From assembly GCA_958510825.1 (NCBI GenBank), contig OY294044.1, positions 98,618,893 through 98,682,892 of the forward strand: a DNA stretch of 64,000 nt, given 5' to 3'. This stretch comes from Brachypterus glaber (Eukaryota > Arthropoda > Insecta > Coleoptera > Kateretidae). The stretch's first letter is position 1, and each line of letters opens with the position of its first letter. Below, in pieces: positions 42,658 through 54,449 of this stretch. The notes under the pieces are model-generated. The model was not told the origin of the DNA, searched no databases, and saw only the letters and a program-made list of their open reading frames with translations. The position numbers were made by a program, and so were the translations under genes.

Positions 42658-45600
42658 TTTACCGCAAAAAACTTAAACTTAACCTAAAAAATTGATTAAA
42701 GTTAAAAATATAAAAAATACACTGATTTATGCTTTTAATTTTTTCAAAAACTACTCACTAATTTAAAATATTTAAAAAATATATGTATTTTATTTATTTA
42801 TTGATTATAAACTAGATTTTAAAAATGTTTCAACAAAAAACACTAAATATATAAAATATACTATTATGCTTCCATCTATTTCAAAAGATGTCAACTTAAC
42901 AACTTATATTACAGTTTTCTGTAATTAGTAAAGCGGAGTGCATAATCGAGCTACTACGTGAAACAGATGAATGTAGTTTTCTCCGGTAGTGAAATCAGTG
43001 CTTGGTGAAAAACTTTTAACGTGCATTTTCTTTGAATTTTCCTGGATCTGGAGTTTTAAAAGGTTAGTGATAAGATACTTTTGTTTTTATACTTATATTA
43101 CACAGATAAATATGCAATATATCGCATATATGTATATCATCATATTGTTTTAAGGAATTTCGGTTGAAATTTTGTAATAGAAGTTGAGACATGTTTAAAC
43201 TTGTTTAAAAATGGCGCAGTAACATGGGCCATTTAATTAATTATTATTAATGATTCATTAATGATACCCATCTAAATTTTAGAACCTAACTGCCGGCAAA
43301 ACTTATCCGTTTTGGGTTCATAATTTTTTTTTTTTGGCCAGGAGCATTGTAGGGGAAGGTGGGGTGAACGGGGTACTTAAGGTTTCATGTAAAAAATCAT
43401 AAGTTTCTCCAAAGTTATATCTTTTATTTTATACACCGTGTAAGGTCTACACCTTTCAGGGGCGGTGGTACCTACAAATTTTGTACCACCAACAAAATTG
43501 TCGAAGTGCGCGAGGGTACAAAATTTAAACTTGGGCATAAATGGTAAAAAACAATTGGCGGATATGGCTCAATAGGCAAACGCTAATACTTAGATTGATT
43601 TAAAATAGAATACTTTTAATATTTTTAAGATTTTTTTAGGTTTTTTTATTTTTTACGATTTTACATAAAAATGCACTTTGCCCCACTTCGCCCCATCCAC
43701 GAGGCGGAACGGGGTATACCTATTATACTTTTATTCATAAATGTTGATATATGATACCCGAACCCAGCCAACACGGTCATGTTAAACTCACGTGAATTTT
43801 ATGTCACTGGCGAGTCGCATTATGCGACCAATGCGACGAATAATAACGATTTTCCCAAAAAATAAATACCGAATTAGACTTGGCTGGCGGCCGCGAGGTA
43901 CGATGATATTACCTCCGGTTGGAATTTTTTGAGGTGGTTGGGGGGACCATCATGATAATATCATGATGATATTATCAGAAAGTGTCATCTGCAAAGATTT
44001 TTCTCAAAACCCCTGCAAATATCGTTGCGAACCGTCCTTTATTTCAAAGGAAAGTCCTTTATTTTCTACTTTTGTCCTTGGTCCTTTATAAAACCCTTAA
44101 AGGACGCTAAATATCCTTTAAATTTACGATTTATTTTTAAAGATGTGACGAATGGTTTTATAATAATTTATTGTAGGTCCATGAATCAAAATTGTTTAAA
44201 AAAAATCAAACGTAAACAAGGACACTTGATAATAATAAAGCTTTTATGTTTCAATTTGAATCACATTGTAAAGTTGTATTTTCGCATAACTGCGCCTTAA
44301 AGCTTAAGCAAAGACCGACGGGGGGAGTTGTGCGATACGGCGCTCTGCCCACCTCTGTCGGCCACATTGCTATTAGTCTCGCATACAAAGCTGTGGATGG
44401 AGTATGTTATTTTTTTTTGCCTGCCTTTTTTACGATATTCTGCAATGGGGGAAAATAAAAACCAAAGTGATTTTGTTTTTTTGGACCTATGTCTTCTTCT
44501 TCTCTAATTTTTTGGCGTTTGGCGACCGCAGGCTATTTAATTGTGAGAGCTGTAATATATAACTAATTGAATACCTAACTAGAAGATACAAAGGAAAGCT
44601 AAGCGAATCTTCGTTCTAAAAATAAACATAAGCATAGGATATAAACTACAGAAGCATAAGGATGTGTAATTAAGCGGTAAGTCTGTTTAAAGGATTATCT
44701 GTTCTTTTGAATTTTTGTGATAAATTCAGTTATAGTTTGACGCATGGATCTGTGGCTAGGGGAAATATGTTTGGAATGTTTGTGCAAGTGGGAGGTCCGT
44801 TGTAAGTACACACGCCTTATAACGCTCTTGACGGAAATAAGAGAGCGCGAATGATTCCTCCCCCTTCCGTCGGAGACTTTCTTTCATGCGGAGAACTATA
44901 TTATAAGGACCTATGTCCTTATAAAATAAATCTATTTTAATTATTTAGATTTGGCAACCCTACCTGCAAAGGACACGTCAAACGACTCAAACATGCAAAA
45001 AATCCTGCTAAAAAAATGTTCGTACCTCCGGCTGAAAATTTGCATGTTACCTGTTTGAAGGTCACAGATGATGTATGTAAATCGTCAGACGGCTAGGTCA
45101 CTGCTAAAGGGGTGTCAGACGCCCTTAAATTTGTAATTTTGTTGTCGATTTTTTTTTTGTTACCTCTGTCTAACCTTTTAACATATTACCTCAGAGACCA
45201 TTCTGAGCACATATTACAATCGTCGGACGAAAATACCGCTACGGAGGTAGATAAAAAAATTTAGTTTTAGGCAGAGGAACTAGCAAAATGATCAAAATTT
45301 ACGTACCTAATACTTGAACGTTCCCTAATATGTTAATGTGTAATGTTAATTTTTTTTAATGCCTATGCCAAACTGGGGTTTTTCATGTCTCATATAAGCA
45401 ATGTAAATTTCAAAGAGTGAGCTCTTATGGTTACGAAGATAATTCGTAGGCAATACTTCTTTTGACACCCGGTATACGAACAGTTGTGAACAGTATACTG
45501 CGGCTTGTTAAACATACGCGGCCCTCAAGAGTCAACGATTTAAAACTTGATAAAGTTTTCGATAAAGGTCTAGTTTATTAACTGCTATGTTTTTTTTTTG

Positions 45601-46157
45601 ATTAAAAAATAACCGCTTTTTTATTAACGATGATACATTTATGAAAGGTCTGTAACCCAGGAACTGAATATTATCTAATCTAAACACTTTTTATATTGTT
45701 TTACTTTCTATACCTACTTTATGCAGGAAGAAGAGTTTTAAAACGTTTTTTAATACCAATATTATTGTATTTAGTAGGAGTTGGGAAATTTTTCAATTTT
45801 AAGTTGGGAAATATATGGTCTCACCCCCCCTTAAAATTGCTTCGGAGCACCCCTGGTTTGGACTTTACGTGCGAAACGTAGGGCATTATTATACTCCTTG
45901 TAGCTTCACAGCAGGGGAAGTTCTTCCAGACATCCAGGGATGCCGATTTTAAATCGATTCTTTTGAAGATCGATTCTTTTAAGACAATTAATGGACATTT
46001 TTACTTTCGATTTTTTTTATAATCGATTCTTTTTCCTTTGAATTTCCTTATAGAATCGAACACATTTTTTAGTCAATTTACACAAGTTTTTTTTCAGGTG
46101 ACGACCTTTTTTTGTTTTTTTTTTTTGCATCAAAATTTCTAAAGCTTGGTTGGTATA
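42658..46157. other. Intergenic stretch upstream of Nup107
   Basis: No protein gene found on either strand. It should hold the Nup107 promoter. A GGGGAAGGTGGGG motif preceded by TA at 43350 looks like a single TIR end with no partner. 43960-43980 contains repeated ATGATATTATC. The GC-richer patches at 43740-43930 and 44285-44410 do not read as exons. One repeat copy (44736-44903) is described separately. Confidence 0.5.
44736..44903 (+). repeat. GC-rich dispersed repeat, copy 1
   Basis: Begins TTTGACGCATGGATCTGTGG and contains GGAAATATGTTTGGAATG, CACGCCTTATAA, GAGAGCGCGAATGATTCCTC, CGTCGGAGACTTT and CATGCGGAGAACTATATTA. It recurs in the same orientation at 60469-60616 with about 20 bp missing. 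The level of identity in such an AT-rich setting suggests a recent mobile repeat, possibly SINE-like; I see no tRNA-type A/B boxes. Confidence 0.65.
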
Positions 46158-47038
46158 GAGGAAAGTCGCCTAATTTCGGATACCATTTACAATTTATCCA
46201 ATAATTAATAGGCGTGATTACTTTTGGATATTTTCTTTTTATATAATAACATACAACTTATTATAGCGAATCATGATTTATTATGAAAACATTTTTATTA
46301 TAGTTTTTTTTTCCAAAAAACACGGTTAAAAAAAACTGCGCATTTTTGTGCATTTGAAAAAGAGTTCCTAATTTCGGACGTATCCAATTTTTTGTCCCAT
46401 TAATGGGATTAATAAGAAGAAACATAAGTAATTGCTTTCCTGTTATTCCTTGACATTTAAGAAGTAATTTAATCATTAGGCAGTTTTTTTACGAAATACT
46501 ATAGGAGCCATAAATTTAGATTCCCAATTTAGGATATCTTAGTATCTTAAATAATTTTCTCTTTTTCAGAATTGTGTATTTTAGTTTGTTGTATCATTAT
46601 AATAGTGATAACTCATAGTTGGTTATCCTGAATAACAATTAGCTTTCGGATATCCGAAATTGGGAATCAAATGCACAAAAATACACTATCCGAAATTAGG
46701 CAACTTTCTGCTTTTTAGATTAGAAATTTGTAAAATGTTTATGTTTTCAAATTGCTTAATTATGACTAGTAGATTTAACCATTATCTTAACTTACCCAAG
46801 ACATAAAAACAAACTCTTATAAAGATTATTTATAAAATAAACAAGCATGCTAATGCAACTGAGCACAAAACTGCGATTTAAACGATTTTTGCTGCCATTT
46901 AACGGGAAGAAGCCCTACCATTATCATATTACTGGACGGATTTAGTTTGACTTTTCGCTTCCCATAAAAGTAGGTTTCTGTTTACCTCTGCAGATAGTAT
47001 CTTAGATAAACTACTATCCGAAATTGGGGTCTTTCCTC
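46158..47038. mobile_element. TA-flanked TIR element, 881 bp
   Basis: Ends GAGGAAAGTCGCCTAATTTC and GAGGAAAGACCCCAATTTCG (reverse complement of the right end), with TA directly outside (46156-46157, 47039-47040). The TCCGAAATTAGG motif also occurs internally on both strands (46370, 46690). A short minus-strand frame (46476-46261) inside is not recognisable. Tc1/mariner-type by its target site. Confidence 0.7.
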
Positions 47039-47580
47039 TACTTATATGCACAAAAAGCGGAAATTGGAATTTTTCATTTTGTAAATTTCATTTGTTGTCT
47101 CTGAAAAAAAATCGAAGATCGATTCTTTAAGAATCCATTCTTTAAGAATCGATTCTTTTATAACCGATTTTTGCTTCACTGTAAAAACGAATTGATAAAA
47201 TTCTCAAACGTATCGTGACCATAACATATTCGGGAAAATACAAAAAAGTTGTGAAGAGCAATTTACATAATACATACTGTTTATTTATTTAAATATTAGA
47301 TATTTAAGTTTTAGAAATTTTAAATTTCCAGAATAAAAATTTTTTATGATATGATTATATGATTATATGTAATAATTACAAAAAATTTACAAAAATAAAT
47401 TGAATTTTACACATTCTGTATTGTAAGGTAGAGGAATAAAAACGAAATTTTTAGTTTTTTAAAATGTAATACCTATTACAATATATATTGCTTAAAAACT
47501 AGATACAAATTTTGTAAAATTTACTAGTGATTTACCATGCATGTAAATTTACAACTTGCTCATTTGGTGCAATAATGGCT

Positions 47581-47716
47581 TAGTTTACACCATGGGTACT
47601 ATATATTAAGTCCAGGTACTTTTTATCTACCTATCTCTGTTTACAACATCCTGTAAACAGAGATAGGTAGATAAAAAGTACCTGGACTTAAAATATAGTA
47701 CCCATGGTGTAAACTA
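47581..47716. repeat. Near-perfect 65-bp-arm hairpin
   Basis: Left arm 47581-47645, loop ACATCC, right arm 47652-47716. The arms are complementary over 65 bp with only one or two mismatches (ATATATTAAG against ATATTTTAAG). The outer ends are TAGTTTACACC and GGTGTAAACTA; flanking GGCT and AGCC extend the symmetry. Confidence 0.9.
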
Positions 47717-47927
47717 GGTAAGCCAATGGCACAACTCAAAAACTTTCTATTTTTTTTTAGTTATTAGCACAGTAAGGAGCTAAATAAAATACCACTGTTA
47801 CTTTACTGCCCTGTTAAAGTAGGGAAAGTTCAAGTATTACGTAACGTAAATTTTGATCATTTTGGACCCCCACTCCCCTGTAACGCTATTTTCCTATACC
47901 ATTAACACGGGCGTAACACTCCAAAAT

Positions 47928-48476
47928 GGCAGACTAACATCTCTACTCTAAATTTCTCTACTCCCTAACACCCCTACTCCATAACATCCCTACTCCACAA
48001 CAACTCTACTCCGTAACATCTCTACTCCATAACATCTCTACCCCGTAACAACTCTACTCCACACTATATGCACTTTATTAGCCACTTAATAATAAATGAG
48101 CAGTTCAAAGAACAAAGAATCTTCTTCTTCTGGATTATTTTATTTTTCCTAGAAAACGTTTATCTTTAAATTTAAATCTAGAACAATCATAAATGAATTA
48201 TTCTAAAAGCAACAATGACCGCGTACTCTTAACATGCACTAATATGTAAGTAATTAATAAACTAAATTCATTTTTGACAGTGACTTAGCATGACAAATAT
48301 TCTTTTGAGTTAAAACAAGTGACTAATCGAGTGTCTATAGTGTGGAGTAGAGTTGTTACGGAGTAGAGATGTTATGGAGTAGAGATGTTACGGAGTAGAG
48401 TTGTTGTGGAGTAGGGAGGTTATGGAGTAGGGATGTTAGGGAGTAGAGAAATTTAGAGTAGAGATGTTATTCTGCC
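47928..48476. mobile_element. Foldback element with minisatellite arms, 9-bp TSD (Mutator-like)
   Basis: 549 bp. Ends GGCAGACTAACATCTCTAC and GGCAGAATAACATCTCTAC (as reverse complement of the right end); CTCCAAAAT is exact at 47919-47927 and 48477-48485. Each arm (about 140 bp) is a tandem array of a 16-17-bp unit, CTACTCC(A/G)TAACATCT, about eight copies, inverted in the other arm. The spacer (48075-48335) is AT-rich. A 9-bp TSD is typical of Mutator-like elements, which often have long internally repeated TIRs; family assignment is inference. Confidence 0.82.
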
Positions 48477-48489
48477 CTCCAAAATGACC

Positions 48490-49303
48490 CCCATAGAAAA
48501 AAATAACTTTGGAAAAAATCCTAGGTGCATTTTTTTCTAGCCTTTATTAACCTCAATTTTTAGCATTTTCACACCATAAAAAATCCTTTTTATTTTTGTA
48601 GAGGGGAATACAAATTGAGAATATTCCTTTATTATCCAGAAACACGTTTTTGTCCCATAAACGCCCAATATCAAAGTTTGTATATCCTTAAAAAAATTAA
48701 AACCCTTCACAAGATTTTCTAATTAAAAAAGCGCCGGGCGCAACCTCTAAATATTTCTTAAAAAATCTAAAAAAAATCAGGGTTCTTCTTTCACCTAAAG
48801 TAACAATTTTTCGCCGGGCGGAACCTCTAAATATTTTTTAAAAATTCTAAAAAAAAAATCAGGGTTTTTCTTTCACCTAAAGGAACAATTTTGAGGGGTG
48901 GGACCCAAATAATTCCGTAGGCCCGGGGCACCCTACTGCACATTTATAAAGCCAGCCTTAGTGAGGCAGTAAACAGGCAGTATATTTAAAAAAAATCGAA
49001 AATATTAATTAATTAATTAATTATCTTTATTTATTTTATTTTATTTATTTATTTGTTTATACTCTTTAGGGGCCCAATTAATTGATCTCCGATCAACTTA
49101 TTTTTTTTTTTTTGGTTACTTTTAAATCGTACCAAATTTGAAATAAACCCCATAAACCGAAAAGTTATAGGGAGCTAAACTTAAAAAAAAATAAAAAAAA
49201 TATAAGGAAAAGTCAATGTAATTTTTAATACTATTGTTAAAGGTTTTCTCCAAATTTGGAAAAAAATAGAAGAAAACGTGTTATCAACGTACTTTTTATA
49301 GAA
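48490..49303. repeat. Tandem duplication and unassigned AT-rich DNA
   Basis: Two copies of an 80-bp unit (48731 and 48811) share CGCCGGGCG-AACCTCTAAAT and TTTCACCTAAAG. The remainder is AT-rich with ATTT-type simple repeats at 49010-49055. No gene. Confidence 0.6.
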
Positions 49304-49499
49304 TAGGGGAAACTGTTGTGTACTGGGACACTGTGCATAGTGGGACAAACGACTGGTAGTTAAAAATGTAAATAAATTACCGAATAATGTGCCCCTCTCG
49401 CTGCATATTTGCATCTAAGAACCATAGGCCTGGTTCTGTTCAGTCGGTGTTTAGGTCAATTTAGTACTTCTCAGTGCACCATTTTTTTTTTCGTTTTAA

Positions 49500-49625
49500 A
49501 CAATTTATTTATTTATTTATTTATTTGTTTATTTATTTGTTTATTTCATGTATGTTATTCTACAAAAGCATGGAGAGCCCCAAATAAGTTACAAAACTTG
49601 TGCTAGGGGCTCTCCATTAATTTTG
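49500..49625 (-). mobile_element. LINE 3'-end fragment, copy 2
   Basis: A run of ATTT units (the inverted (AAAT)n tail) is followed by GCATGGAGAGCCCCAAATAAG and CTTGTGCTAGGGGCTCTCCA. The two GAGAGCCCC blocks are inverted and can form a stem. Same module as 30060-30145. Confidence 0.65.
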
Positions 49626-50149
49626 ACAAGACAAGTGCCATTTAAAATTTCCGCAAAACTGGTCTATTCTTTTCTTCATTTCTGATGAATCTGGGAGAGT
49701 GGGAGAGTTTTCCGAATCCTTGATGTTCATTTAATTTTATATGATACCTTCCAGTTTTTTACAATCAATTTTGACGAAGATGAAATTGAAGGAAATAATG
49801 TGTTTAATTGATAAAATTTTTGATTGAAACTTTGTGAATATAATCTTTAGGGTATTTTTGAGGTAAACGTATTAATCAAATAGTATTTTTATATATTATT
49901 TTTTTAAATATAAAGTTATAAACTAGGTGTTGCGTACAGACTTATTAATAAAAGAGGATGATATTCTTAAACTCTATCCCCCATTTTTATGTGGCAGGAG
50001 AAATAAAGTTCTGAAACAATTTCACTTTTATTTAGATTTTTTGGAAAAAAATCTGTGTCTTTGTGAAGCAATATTTTTATAAAATAATATTTAATGTAAT
50101 TTTTATTGTAAATTTTGTTACTTATTTGAGTTTTTTTTATCAATTTTAA

Positions 50150-50777
50150 TTCAATTCAATTCAATTTATTTCAAAATATACATCAAATACAATAAATAAT
50201 AGTACAATAGACCCGCCTAAACCATGGTTTGTGTGCGGTATCTCCTTAGTTATTTTACATTAATATTAAATATATAACAGTTTAAGACAATTGAATAGAT
50301 AATAGATGGTGGTACAAGAAGAAAGATTAAAGGTACATATTTGAAACAAAAAATAGGTAAGTAGATAGGTAAGTAAAATTATGTATTTTTGAATATGGTG
50401 TTTTGTATGTTATGAAAGTTACTAGTTATATATAATTTTAAATCTTTTTTTAAAATAGTTTTATTTTTAATCTTTTTAATACTTAAAGGTAAAATGTTGT
50501 AAATTTTAGGTGCAAAGTATGAAAGGGAGTTCTGGGTATGGGATCTTTTAAAGAAAGGTATTAACATAGGAACATGAGTTTGAGTTCTTGTGGAATACAA
50601 GTGATGCTGTCTTGGTAAGTTTTCCGGTTTTGACAAAACCCATAAAGAAACTTGGTAAGTATATAATTGTTTAAAATGTAAAATATCTAAATCTTTATAG
50701 AGTTTTTCTGTAGGATAAAGAAAGGGTTTTCTAAATAATATTTTTAACAAAGTATTCTGTGTTACTTTAAGTTGCAA
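50150..50777 (-). pseudogene. 5'-truncated LINE: reverse-transcriptase C-terminus and 3' UTR
   Basis: On the minus strand, a frame from 50777 to 50379 encodes KVTQNTLLKILFRKPFLYPT, then LHFKQLYTYQVSLWV, YSTRTQTHVPMLIPFFKR, YFAPKIYNILPLSI and KKDLKLYI. The order QN-LLK-I--K--LYPT, NTR-like segment and LP--IK is that of LINE ORF2 C-termini. The 3' UTR ends with a (TTGAA)n tail (50150-50165 on the plus strand as CAATTCAATTCAATT). No frameshift in this part; the 5' end is cut near 50780. Confidence 0.7.
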
Positions 50778-50960
50778 TATTATGTATATATTAAAATATT
50801 AAAAATAGTTGATTTATAAATAAGTAAAAAATAATATAGCGTTTGTCCTACTATGTAACACTCATATATAAGTCACTATTTAATAGTTTTTAAACATATA
50901 ATTAATTTTTGATATACATTTATATTTACAACTTAATAAAATAAAAGAAAATTAAATACA

Positions 50961-51097
50961 ATTAAAATAATTCTTGGTTTATAGAAGTGCGTTTAAATGA
51001 TATATAAAGACAAAATTTTCCAACGTTTCACCATTTATTGAATTGAATTGTCTTTATATATTTAAACGCAGTTCTATAAACCAAGAATTATTTTAAT
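50961..51097. repeat. Palindromic mini-element, 137 bp
   Basis: ATTAAAATAATTCTTGGTTT and its exact reverse complement end the element; the arms also share ATAGAA-TGCGTTTAAAT and ATATAAAGACAA. A short asymmetric loop (TTTTCCAACGTTTCACCA) lies in the centre. Confidence 0.75.
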
Positions 51098-51754
51098 TAT
51101 TACATAATTAGAACAAGAGAAAATACATATTACTTAAATACAATTTTAATTTTTGTATGCGTGTTCTAAAAATGTTGTCCCAGTATACAAGACTTTCCCC
51201 TAAATCATACCAATTAAAAAAAAATTAATTTTAAAACCAAAAGTTATAGGATTTAAAATTTTAGTTTTTTTTAAAAATATAGTTTGCCTTAGTATAATAA
51301 TGTATACCCTGTATATTAAAAAAAAACTGCTTAAAAAATTGTCATTCAAAAATTCGATATTGCGGAAACTATAAAAAATCCGTATCAGATTTCACTTGTT
51401 CAATCTATTAAGGATTTGCAATCTTTTGATGCAGAAAAAAGGATCATTAGATTATAGGAATATAGGTAGGCTTTTAAAATTATACATGGTGATTTATTGG
51501 AAAAAGTCCGAAAAAAATATGTGGCATACCGAGTGGCATACACGTGTTTAAACGTTTTCCCTGCTGCTGTTTCAACTTAAAATATTGCTTTTCCATTTTC
51601 AATATTCTCTCAACACATTTTTTCCCAAATTAAAAAATAATTAAAATGGCGCCGCAGTCAAAAATTTTTGCATATATTTTTTTTAACTAATTAAAATGGC
51701 CAATTAGGCGAAATTATACAGACATTTTCTTAAATTAGTAAAAACATAAAAAAT

Positions 51755-51774
51755 CTTGCGCCGTAGCGGGAAAA

Positions 51775-51817
<43 letters not shown>

Positions 51818-52890
51818 ATAAAAAAGAATAATTGTTTGAAAATAACCAGATATTATATTTATAATACAAACAATATAAAAAGCACAATAAAGTGACGACT
51901 AAAAAAATTATCGTCAGCCCTTGATTAACTATATTTTTTACAAATTCTGTTAATTGCTGAATTTTTTTAATCTAATGCTGTCAAACTCATGTTTTAGAAA
52001 CATAAATTTAAAATAAAACTTAAGAAAGCCGTAGCGCCACAGGCAATTTTTTTGACAATTGTGATGGTCTAAAATTTTAAAATAGTGATATAATTTTAAA
52101 TTTCATACAAATGCATAAAAGTTCAAGCGCCGCAGGCGATTTTTTTTTCAAATTTCCTAGTATATTTTAATTTTAAAAGTGTTACAATGAAAAGTTTTAC
52201 TTAAATGCAAGAAAGCTTTAACGCCGAACGCGAAAATTTTTACAATTTTTATGTTTAAGTTTTATTACTATTATAAAACAAAACGTAAGAAGGGCCCAGC
52301 GCCGCAGGAGAATTTTTTTACGAATTTTAAAGTCTATAGACCATATATGGTCCACGACAAAGGGCCTGCATATTTGCTTGTTTTGGCGCCCTTATCGTTC
52401 TAATAAAACTTAAAAAAGCCGTAGAGCCATATGCAAATTTTGTTACAATTGTGATGGTCTAATATTTTAAAACAGTGGTATAGTTTTAAATTTCATACAA
52501 ATGCAAAAAATATTTAGCGCCGCAGGCGAATTTTATTTCAAACTTCCTAGTATATTCTAATTTTTAAAAGTTTAAGTTTATAACCTTAAATAAAACAAAA
52601 CGTAAGAGAGGCCCAACGCCGCAGGCGAAAATTTTTACGAATTTGAAGATCTATAGTTATATGGTCCACTTGGAAAAGGACCTGCATATTTGCTGGTTTT
52701 GGCGTCCTTATCGTTCTGGGGGACCATCAAACCCAGGCCTCGGGAAGCTTAAATAAAAAACATAAAAATAAGAAATCCCTAGCGCCGCAGGCGAAAATTT
52801 TTTCGAATTTGAAAGTCTATAGAGCATATATGGTCCACGAAAAAGGGCCTGAATATTTGCTTGTGTTGGCGCTCTTCTCGTTTTAAGAGA
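51755..52890. repeat. Periodic repeats with GC-rich core in AT-rich spacer
   Basis: The core AGCGCCGCAGGCGA(A)TTTTTT, or a close variant, occurs at about 51762, 52030, 52128, 52219, 52296, 52410, 52515, 52613 and 52779. Larger blocks repeat too: 52016-52140 and 52406-52530 share GTGATGGTCTAA and AAATTTCATACAAATGCA (period about 390), and GGTCCACG-AAAGGGCCTG with ATATTTGCTTG recurs near 52350, 52665 and 52835. No coding frame crosses the region. Confidence 0.8.
51779..51815. repeat. (AT)n microsatellite
   Basis: Uninterrupted alternating A and T, directly after the first GC-cored repeat. Confidence 0.95.
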
Positions 52891-52899
52891 GATTTTTAA

Positions 52900-54235
52900 A
52901 GGATGTTTTAAATATTTCTAATAAGTACGCAGACATCTCCCGTATTCTTGCATAAATTCTATTTTTGGGTATGTTTGCGTTTTATGATGGAAAAAAAATT
53001 AATTTCGAGCAAAAAAGATATTTCGGTTAGTCGGTCGGGGTACTGTTTAATTACTAGCCGTAAAGTCATTTTTTTTAATACCTATCTTCTTTAAATAATT
53101 TTGTATTTACTCTGATTTAAGGTAGCTGGTACAAACAAACTATTTAAATTTAGCCATTAAATGTTATTAAAAATAATGTTTTTAAGATGGGACCGGGTGA
53201 AGTTATGTTAATGCTTACTCAGGGTTGAATATTGATGAGATATTGTACCAGCTTTAATCTGGTAGCAAATCTGTTAAAACCACCTGTATTCCTTCATATA
53301 GTGATACGAGGTAAAAGATGGATTACCGTAAATCGATACCATTAAAAAAAGATTCTAAATTTGAAAAAATATATAAATGAAATAAACCATACTCTTCATG
53401 TATTATACTATACTTAATAGTTAGAGATCGGACTTTACCGAGACGTGACGTCAAAATCCATAGCCGGGTACAATATATTAATAATAATTTTATAAAAATG
53501 TTAACTACTACATTTACGAAGAAAAGTATATAAATATTATGAAAATCCTCTAACGTTTTTATTTAAGTGAAAGAAACTAAAAAAAAAACATAACAGATGC
53601 GAAAATTATGATTTAGTTGGACTTTTAAATAATCCAAATTTTATTTAATAGTATAGTAAAATGGTGGCTTGTCTCACGTGACGTTTATAACTTGTGAAAT
53701 TTTTTTTAAAAAAGTTCTTCGAAATTATTATTTTAACTCAAATCTTTTGTTTTTCATATCATAAATATATAAAATACAGAATTATACAACTAAAACATAT
53801 AAGCCGATTTTTTGTGGAGCAGCGGTTACTAACCAAGCAAGGGGAATATGTATTTCTTTCTTTTTTTAACTCATCAACTAAACAGAGTAAGAGATACGTA
53901 CAGGTTAACCGGTGTTACCACAAAAAATTGACTATAGTATTTGTAGAAAAAACAAACCACCGGCGAAATCTTTTTGTGTTTTATTCAATTTGTGAAGAGG
54001 TGACTGGAAGTTGAAATCTATTTGAACTCGTTTTAAACATGTACTCTGCAGAGATCTAAAAGCCCAACTTGTTTCCGTATGCGTGCGACGAAATAAGTGA
54101 GATGTAAGATCAAGCGTGGACCCTGTACGTTATTTTATTGGTTAGAATCACGCGCATGGAAAAACAAGGTTTTTATTGCAAGTAAATTGAGTAAGGACAG
54201 AAATTTTTAATTTTAAACAAAATTATAAAAATATT
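52900..54235. other. Unassigned AT-rich stretch
   Basis: No gene or clear repeat. The plus-strand frame at 53694-54014 is Lys/Phe/Ile-rich, matches nothing I know and has no splice support. CTACCGAGACGTGACGTCAAAATCC near 53440 resembles GACGCTACGACTCGCTAAAATCC near 55135, and CCGGGTACAATATATTAATA near 53465 resembles an inverted GGCATATTTACCC-type context near 55110, hinting at an old 1.7-kb TIR element that I could not confirm. Confidence 0.35.
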
Positions 54236-54449
54236 AATTTATTATTCCATCAATCTAGAAATAGATGGCGCACAAGTCTACATCAATCTAATGGCTATAT
54301 TCCTTTTGCGAGTAAAGTCTAAAAACGTTTTCTTAATCAGCGTGCAGAGTTGACTCTTGGTACTGAAGAGGGCCAGCAGCCCGAAACTGTCAGTCTACCA
54401 ATATCACTCTGTACGATGATTAGAAAATAGATTGATGGAATAATAAATT
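54236..54449. mobile_element. Short TIR element, 214 bp
   Basis: Perfect 22-bp TIRs starting AATTTATTATTCCATCAATC at 54236-54257 and 54428-54449. The interior is less AT-rich and contains GAGGGCCAGCAGCCCGAAAC and ATAGATGGCGCAC, motifs common in insect short interspersed elements. No TSD identified. Confidence 0.75.

Larger units (their letters stand above)
49306..51200. mobile_element. TA-flanked TIR element of 1895 bp hosting LINE insertions
   Basis: Ends GGGGAAACTGTTGTGTACTG and GGGGAAAGTCTTGTATACTG (reverse complement of the right end; about 22 of 25 matching overall), with TA outside at 49304-49305 and 51201-51202. Inside are a LINE tail (49500-49625), a truncated LINE (50150-50777) and a small palindrome (50961-51097). 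The original coding region, if any, is gone. Confidence 0.7.

Noticed and set aside
43352..43760. TIR element starting GGGGAAGGTGGGG after TA
   Set aside because: No matching right end; the CCCC-rich segment at 43680-43700 does not align as its mirror.
44025..44458. Two overlapping plus-strand frames
   Set aside because: No known protein; the GC-richer patch at 44285-44410 looks like repeat DNA and not an exon.
53694..54014. 106-residue plus-strand frame
   Set aside because: Phe/Ile/Lys-rich low-complexity translation, no family motif, no splice context.
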